Positions 11,905 through 24,261 of a stretch of DNA of 64,000 bases are shown here, one piece after another. Within the stretch, counting starts at the first letter, position 1. Every line of letters starts with the position of its first letter. The translations under genes were made by a program, and so were the position numbers. The notes beneath the pieces are model-generated. The model worked only from the letters and a program-made list of their open reading frames with translations. It did no database searches and had not been told where the DNA came from. The stretch is from positions 63,838,934 to 63,902,933 of the forward strand of contig CM060947.1 in NCBI GenBank assembly GCA_030765055.1, read 5' to 3'. The stretch is from Mantis religiosa. Lineage: Eukaryota > Arthropoda > Insecta > Mantodea > Mantidae.

Positions 11905-13540
11905 ATGATGATAACATAGCATCATCCGTATTCTATTATTTAGAGAATTTTATTATTTGTAACCAAAAATTTTAATAGCAGTATGAATAAGCTTTAAAAT
12001 ATTGTATTAAAAATTATCCTTGGGAAAAAATCAAATAAACCCTATTACTTGTCTAGCATGTGACTTCCTTTAATTTTATCTTACATCACGTATTATATAT
12101 TTATAGCGGCTTAAAATTTGAAGTGACGAAGGATATTACAAGAAGGTACGCTAAGAACTATATGTGTTTAAGGGCCTACATAAATAAAAAGTCAATTTAT
12201 TTCTTCGTGTTTCTGACAGTAATATTTGAAAATTAAGAAATTAGGAGAAGCGAAAGGCATCATAGGATTTTCAATATATTGTTCTTCTCCACGCTAATAT
12301 GCCTATATCAAAATTTCACGTTTAATGAAGAGACCTCAAACAGAGTCCTTAAACCATTTTACAACTAAGTGACTAGCTCTTAAAATATTTGATAACGTTT
12401 AAGCTTATTATATCCCCCAAATCTCGTACAATTGTACTTACAAATAAATACTAATACTAAAAAGACAACTTTGACGAATGTCTGTTTTAGTTGACATGAT
12501 ATAGAAAGAAGAATAAGCGTGTTTAAGAATTCATTATTTTGCGACTGCAAAATCTGCCTTTTATCAACTGTTACTCAAGACATATTTGTATTATCTTTTT
12601 ACAGTCAGGTCTTATTGGTACAGTAATTAATGTTTTGGTTAATTAAAGAACGAAACTATATTTACAATTTTTCCTCACATCTGTTTTCTCCTAATAATAT
12701 AATAACTGCATCATTTTCTTTTATAGCTTCTTCAAACGATTTTATTTGGACTCTTTTTAAATATGTAAATGTTGAGGGGCTTTTATTGTCCCTTCTGCTA
12801 CGATCATTGATGTTGTCAGAAGCCTTACATTTGTGTGTAGCTATCAAAGTATAATTCTCCCGCTTTACATCCCCTTTCCTCCTTCTACCCTTAGAATCGC
12901 ATAAAGAATACCAAGACAACTGTTCCCCTTATATTCAGGAAGTAACGTTCGAAAGCTTTTTCGCTTCCCCCTATTTTCTTGTAAATTCATAATCCTAGTA
13001 GGACTGTTATGGGCTTTGTTTCCTATTCTTACAGCCTCTCATTTCCTTCTTATTAAAACCTTCTGGTTCGAGTATGCTTTTTCATTGGACTATCTAGAGG
13101 AATCTTTTCACTTGGTGCTAATAATAGTTATCCTCCTTAGATTGTATAAGGAAGCGTTAATTGTATAAGGAAGCGAGTTACAATTTATCTTTCTGCTTTA
13201 CAATTCAATTTTATTTCCAGATACACATTCCAGATATTCATTTGTTATATAAATGGCGTAATTTGAGTTGTTTTGAATCGTGTAAATCCTTGCATCATAA
13301 AACCTTCGAGTATGTGTGCATTCATATATTATCAACTATGGATTATGATCAGTAAAAGAAAAGCTATTAAATTATATTTATTTTCATCTTTGAAGCAGAT
13401 GAGTCATTCCAGTTGATATAAATTGTTTAGATTACTTTACCTCAAATTACAATAGGTTTAATGCTATTAAACGGGACTGCTTAGTGAATTATTTCATAGA
13501 AACTCTGCAATGTTATAAATAATAGCTACCATAGCAACCT
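11905..13540. other. No recognisable gene
   Basis: A+T-rich, stop-dense DNA. No domain, SINE box or inverted repeat noticed. Confidence 0.4.
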
Positions 13541-13559
13541 GGGGGAGGGAAGGATATAT

Positions 13560-13760
13560 GTAATAAGTTAGGGCCAGAAGGTTTTGCTTGGGCGAGAACA
13601 GAAGTGAAAAACTTGAAAGTTATAGGTCAAGAGAGGGAGATAGATAAATGTCCATTGTGTGGAGAAGAGTATGCAGATTTCCATTGTATATTATATTGTA
13701 ATCAAAGATATAGAGAGAGCAGGCTTGGCTACGTAAACGGGACGATTTGGGGGGCGAAGT
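13560..13760 (+). pseudogene. Possible C-terminal scrap of a non-LTR retrotransposon protein
   Basis: One frame from about 13579 reads FAWARTEVKNLKVIGQERE and then DKCPLCGEEYADFHCILYC, a Cys-X2-Cys ... His-X3-Cys-like arrangement resembling the zinc-finger tail after RNase H in insect LINE ORF2 proteins. The flanks are broken, and no reverse transcriptase core is present nearby. Weak assignment based on motif style alone. Confidence 0.3.
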
Positions 13761-14547
13761 AGTAACTAGAAAAATTTTTCAGTAAAAGGGAAAATGAACA
13801 GAAGAAATAGAGGGATTTTTTATGGAAATTAAATACACATGGCTAGCAACAATTAAGAGAAACAATGTTGATTAGATAGGTGAAATGGCAAAAATGTATG
13901 AAAAGTAGTAGAAGGCCTCCAATACACCAAAACTTAGGGTTAGGTGTATGGGGACCAAATTATTATTCAATGGCAAGCAGCATGGTAGGATATTTTGGAT
14001 TTAGGAATATATGGAGTTTTCCAGTATGTTTTTTATAATTGTAATCTTTATTTTGTATTTCCATTTGATGATGTTAAAGGAAAGATGAGAAATAAATTAC
14101 AAAATTACAAATTACTACCATATAAAATATTCGTAAGAATCATAGCACTCATACCAGTGCAACAATCCAGATTACGCATCCCCATTTATTAAAAAAAATC
14201 CTCCTTTAATGCATTCCGTTAGCAAATAGTACACTTCTATTGGAGGCAGAGTAGACTCATTAATCTATTATCTATTACACGTTATCTATTTATGAGGCTC
14301 ACACATTAAGAAGATAAGTTACTGAATGATTCAAATTTTAGAGGGATGTAAATCACTGTTTAGGAGTACTGGGAAATACCGAGACAAAATGTACAACCTC
14401 ATAGACAGCTGGTTTAACAAGACGGGTCGAAATTGATCCTGGTGTACGTGTCGGTTTTCCTAGTCATGGTTGTAACTAAACAGTCTCCCAACTCAGTGAA
14501 GTAGTGTAGAGAATTGTCGAAGTATATAAAGTGAGGCATATTTCATA
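13761..14547. other. No recognisable gene
   Basis: A+T-rich. Short open frames (for example 13995-14192) have no recognisable motif. It could be further LINE debris. Confidence 0.35.
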
Positions 14548-15261
14548 TAAATATGCGTAGCTGGCATGCTTTAATTTATAAGAGTTCTCACTGTAACAGT
14601 GGTTTTCAGTTATATTTAGAAAAAGTATGAAACGTTTATAAATTTATAAAAAAATGATTATGTAAGTCTATTTCGTAATTTAAATAAGTATAAATATATG
14701 CAATTTTGTTATTGGCCGTTGTAATAATTGTATGACGTAATATTGTGACGTAGAATTAAATCGGCCAATCACAAAATTAAGATAGGAGTTACGATAGTTA
14801 CGAAAAATCAATAATTGGAGTATAGAGATGTTTTGTAATGGAGAGTGTGATGGATAGTGGTGCAAGATCAAGAACATTTATGTAATAGTTGGAACTGTTT
14901 AAAAATAACATAGTAAGAATTTATCGATATGCTGGAAGTGACTGGGAAAGGAATTTCAAGTAAAATGTAATCTAAATAATAAAATTAAATAGTTACAAAA
15001 TTTGACTTCTACGAAACTTTATTCCGAACCACGCCTGAAACCAAGATTCTCATGACTTATTTAATCAAGCACAATCATCAAGAAACAAATAAAAATACAA
15101 CGAATTAACCCTGTCTTATCTGGCTTCTCGACGTGGATCTTCGAAAAGTCAACGTGTATCCCATCTCAAACATAGAAATCCCGCACAAAATTGCGCCCGA
15201 ACGTGTGACTGATTAAGATGGAGAGAAATTAACTACGAATAGTCCCAAATTCCTGTCCCAT

Positions 15262-15707
15262 CACTCAGACTAGTAGATGTTCAACTTTTCCTCCAAAAAC
15301 GTTTTTCCATTCTCTTCGGAACCATCTTCAGCGAGGTCTGCTACAGCTACTGAATGTGTTCTTTCTTCTTCCTATCCAAGAAGCTTATAACTCCGCCCAT
15401 TGGAGGTTTCCTGATTTCTAATGCCAACTTTTGGAACTGCAACACTGGTACAATCCTCGACTGAAGATTTGATTGGTTGGTTGTCGCCTGTGATATTAGC
15501 AAGTTGGAGTTGCATCGTCTCTGGACGTGAAGAAGTTAAACCCTTGAATGTTTGTTGAGACAAATGTATTTCCTCTTCTATCTCCATGACTGGAAAATTA
15601 CACTGGTTACCAGCTGTCTGTTGAAGAAAAGGTACTTTCTCTTCCATCTGCTTCATTGAGGTCCTAGATTGGTTGAAATCTGAATTATATTTAACTTGAT
15701 CTATAGT
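15262..15707 (-). pseudogene. Unknown coding-like segment, left arm of a head-to-head duplication
   Basis: The reverse complement matches 15811-16268 along its whole length. The minus-strand frame from the Met at 15656 reads MKQMEEKVPFLQQTAGNQCN and continues to a stop at 15372-15374, where the sister copy has a Glu codon (GAG versus TAG). The reading frame stays aligned with the sister beyond that stop to a shared terminal ...LNIY. I do not recognise the protein. It is Gln/Ser/Glu-rich with no membrane segment. The premature stop makes this arm look like a pseudogene. Confidence 0.5.
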
Positions 15708-15810
15708 ACATTTGGTAAAAATGTACCAGCATTTAATAGTGTTCTACAATTTATTAAGCAAGTCAATAACGTCAACATTGATGAAGCTCAGTCAACTATT
15801 ATGAAAACAT

Positions 15811-16268
15811 ACTATAGATCAAGTTAAATATAATTCAGATTTCAACCAATCTAGGACCTCAATGAAGCAGATGGAAGAGAAAGTATCTCTTCTTCAACAG
15901 GCTGCTGGCAACCAGTGTAATTTTCCAGTCACGGAGATAGAAGACGTACATTTCCCTCAACAAATATCCAACAGTTTAACTTCTTCACGTTCAGGGACGA
16001 TGCAACTCCAACTTGCTAATATAACAAGTGACAACCATTCATCTGTACCCAGTAAGATCATCTCTTCAGCCGAGGATTGTACCAGTGTTCCAGTTCCAAA
16101 AGGTGGCGCTATAAATCAGGAAACCTCCAATGGGCGGAGTTATCAGCTTCTTGGAGAGGAAGAAGAAAGACCACTTTCACTAGCCGTAGCAGACCTCGCT
16201 GAAGATGGTTCCGAAGAGAACCGAAAATCGTTTTTGGAGGAAAAATTGAACATCTACTAGTCTGAGTG
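15811..16268 (+). CDS. Unknown 132-residue open frame, right arm of a head-to-head duplication
   Basis: ATG at 15862, stop at 16258-16260. The frame is open upstream to a TGA near 15799, so the segment could be an exon rather than a whole gene, and the 'aattcag' before 15840 could serve as a splice acceptor (inference). The product starts MKQMEEKVSLLQQAAGNQ, is hydrophilic, and ends in an acidic stretch (LGEEEERP ... SEENRKSFLEEKLNIY). Similarity to the inverted copy at 15262-15707 is maintained in frame over about 130 codons, with mostly conservative or in-frame changes, which is the main reason to regard it as once coding. Function unknown. Confidence 0.4.
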
Positions 16269-16310
16269 CGTACTCTTATAAATTAAAGCATGCCAGCTAC
16301 GCATATTTAC

Positions 16311-16952
16311 ATCACTGAAGTAGCATGCCTTTGATCAGCATCTATTTTGTCTGGAGCTACTCTGAACCTTTTATATCCTCCTTCTCTCTTCTCAAATTTG
16401 TGACGTACTAACCTGAACTTTGACACATAGTGTGTAGTGTGGTGTTGTAAAAGTGCGTCAAGTATTTTTTTCCTGTCCTAAAATGTATAGTTACCAAGGG
16501 GTTACCAAAATATTAAGTTACCAAGGAATAAATTGGACGAGGAATTATAAAAAGCCCTCTGGGTAATTGTAAAATAACTTCATATAGAACGTTGGAGGAA
16601 AATTAAATTAATTCGTTACTGGATTTTAAAGCTAAACGTGCGTTTATATCAGCAAGTACTGTATAGAATGCCAACGCGTCATTCGTTTGTTTTTCATAAT
16701 GTCAAAGGCATGCCATTTCAAAGCAAGTGTATAGCAAATCTTCCCTTTTCTATTGTTATTTTTTATTATTATATATTTTTTATTTTACTAATGATTCGTC
16801 ATCTATATTGTCTTTGTATATGTAAAAAATGTTTAATTAACAGTTTCTGTAAACGATTATTTAGATTAGCAGTAGATATAAAGCTGTATGAGCAATTTTT
16901 AAAACATGGGCGGTGATTGGTGGAACAGGTTATGAAATATTTTTCTGTTGCT
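16311..16952. other. No recognisable gene
   Basis: A+T-rich with stop-dense frames. The only counterpart noted is the short match just before it (16272-16309 versus the reverse complement of 14548-14585). Confidence 0.35.
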
Positions 16953-16960
16953 AAAGTCAT

Positions 16961-17197
16961 ATTTTTATAATTTACGTCCTCCAACGCCAAGTAATATCGT
17001 ACGATGAATGAAATGGGTGAAACGATGCTCAAATGAGCCCGGAGTCCATAGCGCTTAGAGCTACCCGACATAATCCTTAAGCATAAGGGAAACCCCGGAA
17101 GAAAACTTATCCAGGTAACTCACCCTGACCGAGATTCGAACTCGGGACCCCTTGAACGTGAGGCAGACACGCTACCATCTACGCTACTGAGGTGGAC
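16961..17197 (-). mobile_element. tRNA-derived SINE, family 1, with TSD
   Basis: 237 bp flanked by the direct repeat aaagtcat (16953-16960 and 17198-17205). On the minus strand the head carries 'gcgtagatggtagcgtgtct' (A-box region) and 'gggtcccgagttcgaatctc' (B box), then 'cagggtgagttacctggata', and the body ends with the family 3' tail, whose plus-strand form is taatttacgtcctccaacg. This is one of the best-preserved copies in the window. Confidence 0.88.
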
Positions 17198-17205
17198 AAA
17201 GTCAT

Positions 17206-17820
17206 TATTGCGATATTTTCAAAGTTATATTACAAAATATATGCTTATTTTCTCTACTACGTATAAAGTAAGTAGAAAATGATTTGTTATTCAGCAGACA
17301 ATTTTATTTATATATAGATGTCACCGTAGATGCGAGTTTTGGTGCACACTGTATAAGAGAAAGAAAAACAAAATAGCATAGCTCCATGCGTACCCACGTG
17401 ATCAGAAAATTCGGATAGGCAATAAACAAGGTATATTAAGTACATAATCTTACAAATATGGGACAAAGATTTTCAAGATATTTCTCCCAAATCTAATTAC
17501 TCTTTATATGCAATATTTTTCCAAAACTTTTTACCTGAAAAATTGTGTTAATAATTTATATTGAAAGAACTTATTAAAGGTGTTTACATGCCAAACAAAT
17601 ATTTTATCTTCTATTTTTTGGGAACAACATATTAAATGTGTTTAATCCGAAGTATATCATACCATCTTCTCTAACTAGTAAACGTTAAGCAAGGGACTAA
17701 AACTTACTCCCAATGGAAGTAGATAGTTTTAAAGCTACTATTTAGCTAAAATAATTTTGTAGCATCAGCCATTTCTGAAATATCCGTTATTGGTGTATTT
17801 TTAATTATAAAGAGGCCAAA
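17206..17820. other. No recognisable gene
   Basis: A+T-rich DNA. Nothing with a counterpart elsewhere in the window was seen. Confidence 0.4.
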
Positions 17821-17839
17821 GTCCTTAGAAATTACAGTT

Positions 17840-17985
17840 AACCGACAGTCCGACAGTCATCTTTCAGGATAAGGGAAAACCCTGGATAAGATATTTTCTA
17901 GACAATTCATCCTGTCCGAAATTCGAACTCAGGGCCTCTTGAATGTTAGGTAGACACGCTACACCACACTACAGAAGCGGGCGTT
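17840..17985 (-). mobile_element. tRNA-derived SINE, family 1, partial
   Basis: Minus-strand head and mid-body only: 'gaggccctgagttcgaattt' (B box region), 'ggacaggatgaattgtctag' and 'ttttcccttatcctgaaag'. The 3' half is missing. Confidence 0.65.
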
Positions 17986-18139
17986 ATTAGTTATGTAACT
18001 GTTCAATTCTGAGTTACTCTTCAAACGCTCTGTCGATTTTTGAGTGTTTGTGGATAATCCGTGGAAAGAGAGCTAAACTTTAAGGTCAAATTAAAGTCTT
18101 CAGCTAAAATAAAAATAAACTGTCATTAATACGTTTGTA

Positions 18140-19049
18140 CGAGGGCTGTTCAATAAAGAATGGTCATAATTTTTATGGTCATAAATTTTCGCACTAATAT
18201 TCAATTTTATTAAATTCTGTTAGCTTAATGTGAAACAAACACGCCGTAGTAGTTTCATTGTTGGTACTCCTGGTTCCCGCCTGTGAGAACCAGGCAAGTT
18301 CAGATATGTTCAGTATCGCCTACCGCTGCAGTGGAGGTAAAATGCAGTTAAAGTTGATGTTAGAGGAAGATCCGGAGTTTCTTTCAAACGTTATCACTGC
18401 TGATGAAACTTGGCTACATCATTTTGATCCTGAGAGAAAACAGCAAATCTCAGTGTGGAAATCTCCTTCATCACCAACCTCCAAATAAAAGCCAAAGTGG
18501 TTGCTTCTGCTGGGAAAGTTATGGTCATCTCATTCTTTGACATCCATGGAATGGTTTATCAGCACGTTGTACCTGCACACACATCAGTAACTTGGCAATA
18601 CTACAGGGATGTCTTGAAAACATTACAAGCTCATATCAGGCGCAAGAGACCACATTTCCGTGAAGCAGGCTGGATGCTGCACCACGATAATGCGCGGCTG
18701 CATATTGCCATTGTTGTTGCTGAATATCTTGCAAAAATCAACTTGAAGTACATCCCTGACCCTCCCTATAGTCCGGATTTAGTCCCATGTGCCTTTTTTT
18801 CTATTCCCTAACTTGAAGAAATGCTTTCTTGGGAGGCATTATCCATCAGCAAAAGCAGTGGTGAAGGCTGCGGAGGTGATTTTGAAGGATCTCTCAAAAA
18901 TGGTTTTCAGCATGTCTTTGAAGAGTGGTAGAAACGCTGGAACAAGTGCATCGCCTTCAGTGGAGATTATTTTCAGAAGCCTCATAAAATTATGAGGAAG
19001 AGTAAAGGTACGTTGTCAAAAAAAGTCATTCTTAATTGAACAGTCCTCA
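18140..19049 (+). mobile_element. Mariner copy 3, deletion derivative lacking the N-terminal domain
   Basis: 910 bp between TA at 18138-18139 and 19050-19051. Terminal repeats are cgagggctgttcaataaaga at the left and ttgaacagtcctca at the right. It has the same structure and length as copies 1 and 2, and its internal transposase frame is the most readable of the three. Confidence 0.92.
18258..18995 (+). pseudogene. Mariner transposase catalytic domain, broken
   Basis: Three open pieces overlap in different frames. The first (from 18258) begins with about 45 residues of leader and contains NVITADETWLHHFDPE with the first catalytic Asp. The second (18455-18811) holds GKVMVISFFD and MLHHDNARLHIAIVVAEYL with the second Asp, then PPYSPDLVPCAFF, where the third Asp of the mariner D,D34D triad is replaced by Ala. 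An extra T in the following T-run shifts the frame, and the third piece (18789-18995) gives the C-terminal GRHYPSAKAVVKAAEVIL. Complete mariner transposases are about 345 residues. This one lacks roughly the first 100 (the two helix-turn-helix motifs). It cannot be catalytically active as it stands. Confidence 0.85.
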
Positions 19050-19051
19050 TA

Positions 19052-20526
19052 TATGTAATGAAATGTGTAATGCTATTTCCGGAGAGGTTTATCTTGACTC
19101 ATATGAAGTAGATAGGAAAATATACTCCCATAATAGCAATTTTTATACCCACTATTAAGCGATAGAGATTAGGGAAATTGATATGTGTGTACCCATCAGG
19201 GTTTACAGATATCAAAAACATAATTTGTTTCAAAATCGGAACGCTGAATTAGTGACCATGCGATTAGAATTTGGCTTTTCGGATAACCCCTGCTCTTGTG
19301 TCGCACAAATTCCGCAACCAGAGTATGGTATTGTTAATTGTCAGCAAGGGAGAGAATACATAGTAGAGAGGCTTGGTGTTTTTGCAAGCCAGCAATCCGA
19401 ATGTGTTCAACATAACATGGTACTGGTTTGTGGTGCTGGTAATGAATTCTCAAAGGTGGCTGGGGAGCAGTAGCACGCTAACGTGATCCGTCCACAGCGG
19501 TCAATGTCGAGCACTGAGCACCCCTTTGATGTTTCGAGGTAAAACCGACTTTGTACACAACGACACTGAGCAATTAAAATGAAACTCATCCTCACGTCTC
19601 GTTCACAATAATACCAAATTCCTAAATTGCATCATTAAGGACAGTCGAGTCCATGGAAACGTACTAACTGGTTTCTTATAACGTTTTTACTTCTACTAAG
19701 TCCTTATACTAAGAATTGTATTCCATTCTGAAATTCAGCTACAGACAGGAGTATTTTGACGAAAAACCCTTATCTAAGCTGCCATTTATATGAAAAATGT
19801 TTTTAAAAATTGGGTCTTCTAAACCACCCCTAATATATGCAAGATATTTCCATAACACATGGCATTTTAATCTTGAACTGTTTGGCTGTAGCCTCTGAAC
19901 TACTCTTTATTTTGAATGATTGTTTCATAAACGTTACACTGTCAGATATAGACAAAATAGTACTGCATAGAAGTGTAGCAATTTTTAAATTAACCACTTA
20001 CCTCATAGGAATATCTTAGTGGGCTAACAATTTGTAGGATATTGCTTATTATTGCTTTGAATTTTCAAATGCCTACACCTTTATCAGATAGGAAGTAATC
20101 GATCTTTCTTTATCTCTTGGCCATATAAGGAAAACGGAATGTAATGCCTTAAAGAGACCAGCTCTGAAAATATTTGCCTATCATCGTATCGTGTTTATTC
20201 CTCATTTGCATTCAAGAAGTTTTACAAGTTCAAAGCATAATACTTTTCTTTCCTCATCTGCTTAACTATAGAAATTAGAGAAAGTGTTGTGTTTCACCTA
20301 ATCTATTTATCAGGGGTGGCCCGTGAGGCATTGTATTGAAGGTGCCATAAATAAATAAATGGATGGGATGGGATGGAATGGGATGGATGAAAGGGTTGTT
20401 AAAATATAAACATGTGTACCAATTTCGAACGATTTAGGTAATCTTAGCAATAATCCATCATTTTTATAATATACTGTATCAAACAGAACGTGCAGGGAAA
20501 CGGAAATAGATATTTATTACATCTGC
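19052..20526. other. No recognisable gene
   Basis: A 96-residue open frame (19183-19473) and others have no recognisable motif. From 20360 there is a short run of ATGGG pentamers. Nothing else was identified. Confidence 0.4.
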
Positions 20527-20538
20527 ACTCTTGTTACG

Positions 20539-20877
20539 TCCTGCGCCGTGGTGTAGCGGGCTGAGGCAGCATGCCTTGGTCCCTGGCCATGGAAAGCGGC
20601 CCGGGTTCGATCCCACCCATGTGATGGGGATTTTAGGTCCGGGGTATAGGACCGGTGCCCACTCAGCATCGTGAGGAAAGTGAGGAGCTTACGCTAGGTA
20701 AGCGGCCTTGGTCACGGAAACCGACATTCCGGTTGGGGGATGCCGAGATACTGACCACATCTCCTCCCCGTATCGGTTGGATGATCGTCCACCTCTACCG
20801 TGCGTAAGTGGGCGTGAGGCCGGCAGTCGGGTTGGTAGGCCTTGCCCCTCTAATGGCTATCGCGCCATGGATTATTT
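20539..20877 (+). mobile_element. tRNA-derived SINE, family 3, full length, with TSD
   Basis: 339 bp flanked by a 12-bp direct repeat actcttgttacg (20527-20538 and 20878-20889). The head reads 'gcgccgtggtgtagcgggct' (A-box region) and 'gcccgggttcgatcccaccc' (perfect B box), typical of a tRNA-derived promoter for RNA polymerase III. The GC-rich body ends in 'atcgcgccatgg', without a long poly-A. No second copy of this family was seen in the window. Confidence 0.88.
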
Positions 20878-20889
20878 ACTCTTGTTACG

Positions 20890-22365
20890 CACAGGTGTAG
20901 CGAGTACAGTAAAAGTTTGATAATACAGTTGTACCGTTTCCTGGTATGACTTAACACGTAGAAGCGTTAAATTACCAGAGGTCCGTATAGGATGGTTGAG
21001 GAAAGGCACAAAGTATTTCAAAAGTAGATGTTTTTTAACGATACTCTTAAATTTTCAAATATAACAACAATATACAATTTCTCTTGTCTTCAAATCTTTA
21101 ACAACTGGTTATATATTATTTCTTTAACTGCATTTCTTTAACTCCACGAAATTTGTCTTAATTGACGCGAGAAACACAGGGAAATATTTGGAATAGAAAT
21201 TTATAAGATTTATCTAGAACTTACATAATGAAGCGAAGCGTACCGAGTGACGAAGTGCAGATGCGATGTTCAGTGTCCGAGATCCATGTCAGAAGTCCTC
21301 TTTCTTGTACCGGAGCCTCCCAGACAGGTCCAGGCCGATCCCCCCCGTTGCAGCGTAAAGCAATTGTCCACAAGCTTTTGACTCCCTCTACAGGCGAAGG
21401 TAGCGCTTCCTAGCGCTCAGCAACGGAACTCGTAAGAGACTAGAAGTAACGAGGCAGCATGGCTGCTAGTCTAACGAGCAGGAGATCACCAATATAGCTC
21501 AAGAGCTGGGGGGAGTAATAGTTAGCACGAAGTAGATGAGTCTTAGAAGTGATCAGGAGCAATGATCAGGTGCACAGTTCATGGAGAATGTGATACGAAG
21601 CATTCGTGTATGATTTCGCGACAGAGAGACAGTTAAGTCCCGTGCTTTACTGCACTGGGATGAAGCGTAAGTTATGCGCCAGAGAAATCTCGGCACCACC
21701 TTCTCCCATAAGAAGCCGTGTATAAGCAGACATCTTAGCCCTTAACACAGGAGCGTAAATGATGCCGTTCTGGAATCGGTGCAAAGCCACGGAAAACAAC
21801 CAGGACAGAGCACTTGCGTTTAGCGCGCCTATTCACCCAGAAAAAAATCATTTTTGCGCAATTCCTATATATTTCTCTTTCTTTCGTTTTCATGCAGATG
21901 GTGCCATGGCAAAGCGGCACTACCTCAGAAGCCGCCCTTGCTATTTACACCTTATTTTAACATAAAAATAGGTTCTGAGCCTGCAAAATCCCCCACAAAA
22001 GAAATTAAAATTGTCCGTCCGTGGATGAGGGTGCGTGTGTGTTGTTGCGTATGTAATCATTTTTCAAAATTTGCTCTAAATGGTAGGAGTTAACTATCTA
22101 AAAATGCAATTTATTCAAACAGAGCATTTTAAATTCTTCTTAAGGAAAGTGCTCATTTTTTATTAAGACAGTTTATAATCGCTTTAACTTAGAAGGTCTT
22201 ATCGCGACTTTAACAATAGAAATTACATTACTTTGCATTAATACAAAATAAATCCATAAAAAAGAGTGGACATTAAACTAGAGAGGTTGCATTACATTAA
22301 ACTGAGTGCACTATAAAACCTTAAGAATGAATACAAGGAATTAAAGATCAGTTATTGTGGGTTCA
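20890..22365. other. No recognisable gene
   Basis: A moderately G+C-richer patch at 21220-21760 contains short open frames but no motif I recognise. The rest is A+T-rich. Confidence 0.4.
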
Positions 22366-22369
22366 AGAT

Positions 22370-23060
22370 CAAATTTTGAAATATAAACCAATGTCTGTGA
22401 AACACTTGATGAATCTTCTGCACTGAGATGGGGAAGAGAAAGACTTACTTATCTTGTTGGGTATACCATGCTTCTGGCAACAATGGTTGTAGAATACACA
22501 GTCAAAAACTATGTGCTTCACAGTTAGCCTATTGTTACAAGTTGGCAACTGGGAGGTTGTTTCTGATCAAGAAGATAGCTGTGAGTTATGTTAGTGTGTC
22601 CCATTCTTAATCGGTACATCAGAACTTGATCATACTTGGACAGTGTATGGAGGTGATGATGATATACTGTGATTTTTGATGTTATTTCATGCAGTTTACT
22701 CTTGGAAGATTTAAGCCAATTTATCTTTCGCTATTTATATACTTCTTTTTTGATGAATATAAGGATGTCAGTATGCGGTGTAGCTATTATAGGGACACGC
22801 AAAGAGAGACGTGTAGCTGGTTGATCAGTAAATTCATTGCCATGAATGTCATGTAAATATTGCACACACCGTGAGTTTTGCACAATTGCAACTACTTCCA
22901 AATTTGTTGTCAATGGAATTTCTTGCTGGTATAAACTATTTTAACACTACCACTTGCATAATTTACATTGACTCCATTTTTGTGACATACATTGAAGTGT
23001 TTTAAATTAGCAGTAAAGTTACCCTGGAAATTTGTTTCTTGTAGGCAGATTACTGAAGCC
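22370..23060 (-). pseudogene. LINE ORF2 remnant: endonuclease start fused to RNase H end and C-terminal domain
   Basis: On the minus strand, 23056-22913 reads like the apurinic endonuclease N-terminus of insect LINEs (LQETNFQGNF, then IPLTTNLEVVAIVQ in broken frames). About 22880-22735 has IHGNEFTDQPA and IATPHTDILIFIKKEVYK, which match the end of RNase H and the linker after it. From 22733 a long clean frame reads NWLKSSKSKLHEI ... VLMYRLRMGHTNITHSYLLD, the usual C-terminal domain, and after one shift RLTVKHIVFDC and then YFKI followed by a stop. The reverse transcriptase, normally the largest part, is absent. A jockey/I-type clade is likely but not certain. Confidence 0.6.
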
Positions 23061-24260
23061 TGGTGCTTTTTTCATTTTACTAGTGATAAAATATGTGGTT
23101 TTTAATCAAAATCCTAACCACCAGTTTTAAAAATTAAATATAAGGACATATTACTACAATAAAGTTTATTTTGGACGTTCAAAATGCTGAATTTGAATGC
23201 TAGTCTCTTTTTATATAGTTAAAGCGTTCATAAAGTTAGTTATATATGACAAATTTTACAAAATTGGTTTTTGGCTTTAGGAGCACAAATTTTTTCTGAT
23301 AAAAATTCAGTATAAAATTTTTGTATAATTATTAAAATATGTTTTTTATTCAGAGAAGTTTACATACTGTAAATAATTTTCTTTCTTAACGGACAAAAAT
23401 GGTTTCTCCCGAATATGTAGTTTTAATGTATAATACGCTATAGTATCTATTGCGACTTCTAAATTCGCCAACATAATTTATCCTGGAAGAATGAAATGTT
23501 AACAAAATTGCATCTTTATACCAGAGGGATTTTAGCAATGTAAGACGAGATATTCACAACAAAATAGGTCAGAGAGAAATAGGAATATAATACCTGTAAG
23601 AATCTCTTCATGCAGATCAAAGCTAAAGCTGCTCTGGGATTTAAGGAAGAGTTCTTTACTTAGAAATATCGGTCTGAGCGCTGGCTTTCGATCACGGAAT
23701 ATGGAAGATTCAATGTTCACTTAAACGTAAAGCGGAAATATCGCCATCTATATGAACCGCTCGCTGTCAATACAGAAGTGAAACTTTCTCCTGCGAAGAA
23801 ACCGAGAAACCTAGAGAGACAAAATTGAATTTTGTGCTCGTCATAAAATAGTCTCTTAAAAAGCAGGTGCTACTCCATTTTAGCAGAAAGGTAGCAATTG
23901 TGTACGTATTGTATTGTGTGTACATCTATTAAAATTCTGATGCTACTTTTTCTATTCTTTACCATTGTCACTGTCCAATAAGAAATTTCAAAGTCGTCTC
24001 AAAATGACCGCACCTGAAGTTTTGACTATTGCTCAAGCCTACCGTATTCCCTTATTGAATTATACCTAAAAGGAAACACGTATTAGAACCATTTCTGAAA
24101 TGATTTATTGCTATTAGTATTAAATAAATATAAAGTTTTCTAAAAATATTCGGTTGATGAACGACCAGATAAAGTCTTACAACTGAAATATGAGATTTTT
24201 TATATGGAAGCTATTTGCTTGAATTTTTTTGGAACTTTGTTTAGCGCCTCATTGACATTC
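23061..24260. other. No recognisable gene
   Basis: A+T-rich sequence with no motif or repeat counterpart in this window. Confidence 0.4.
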
Positions 24261-24261
24261 A

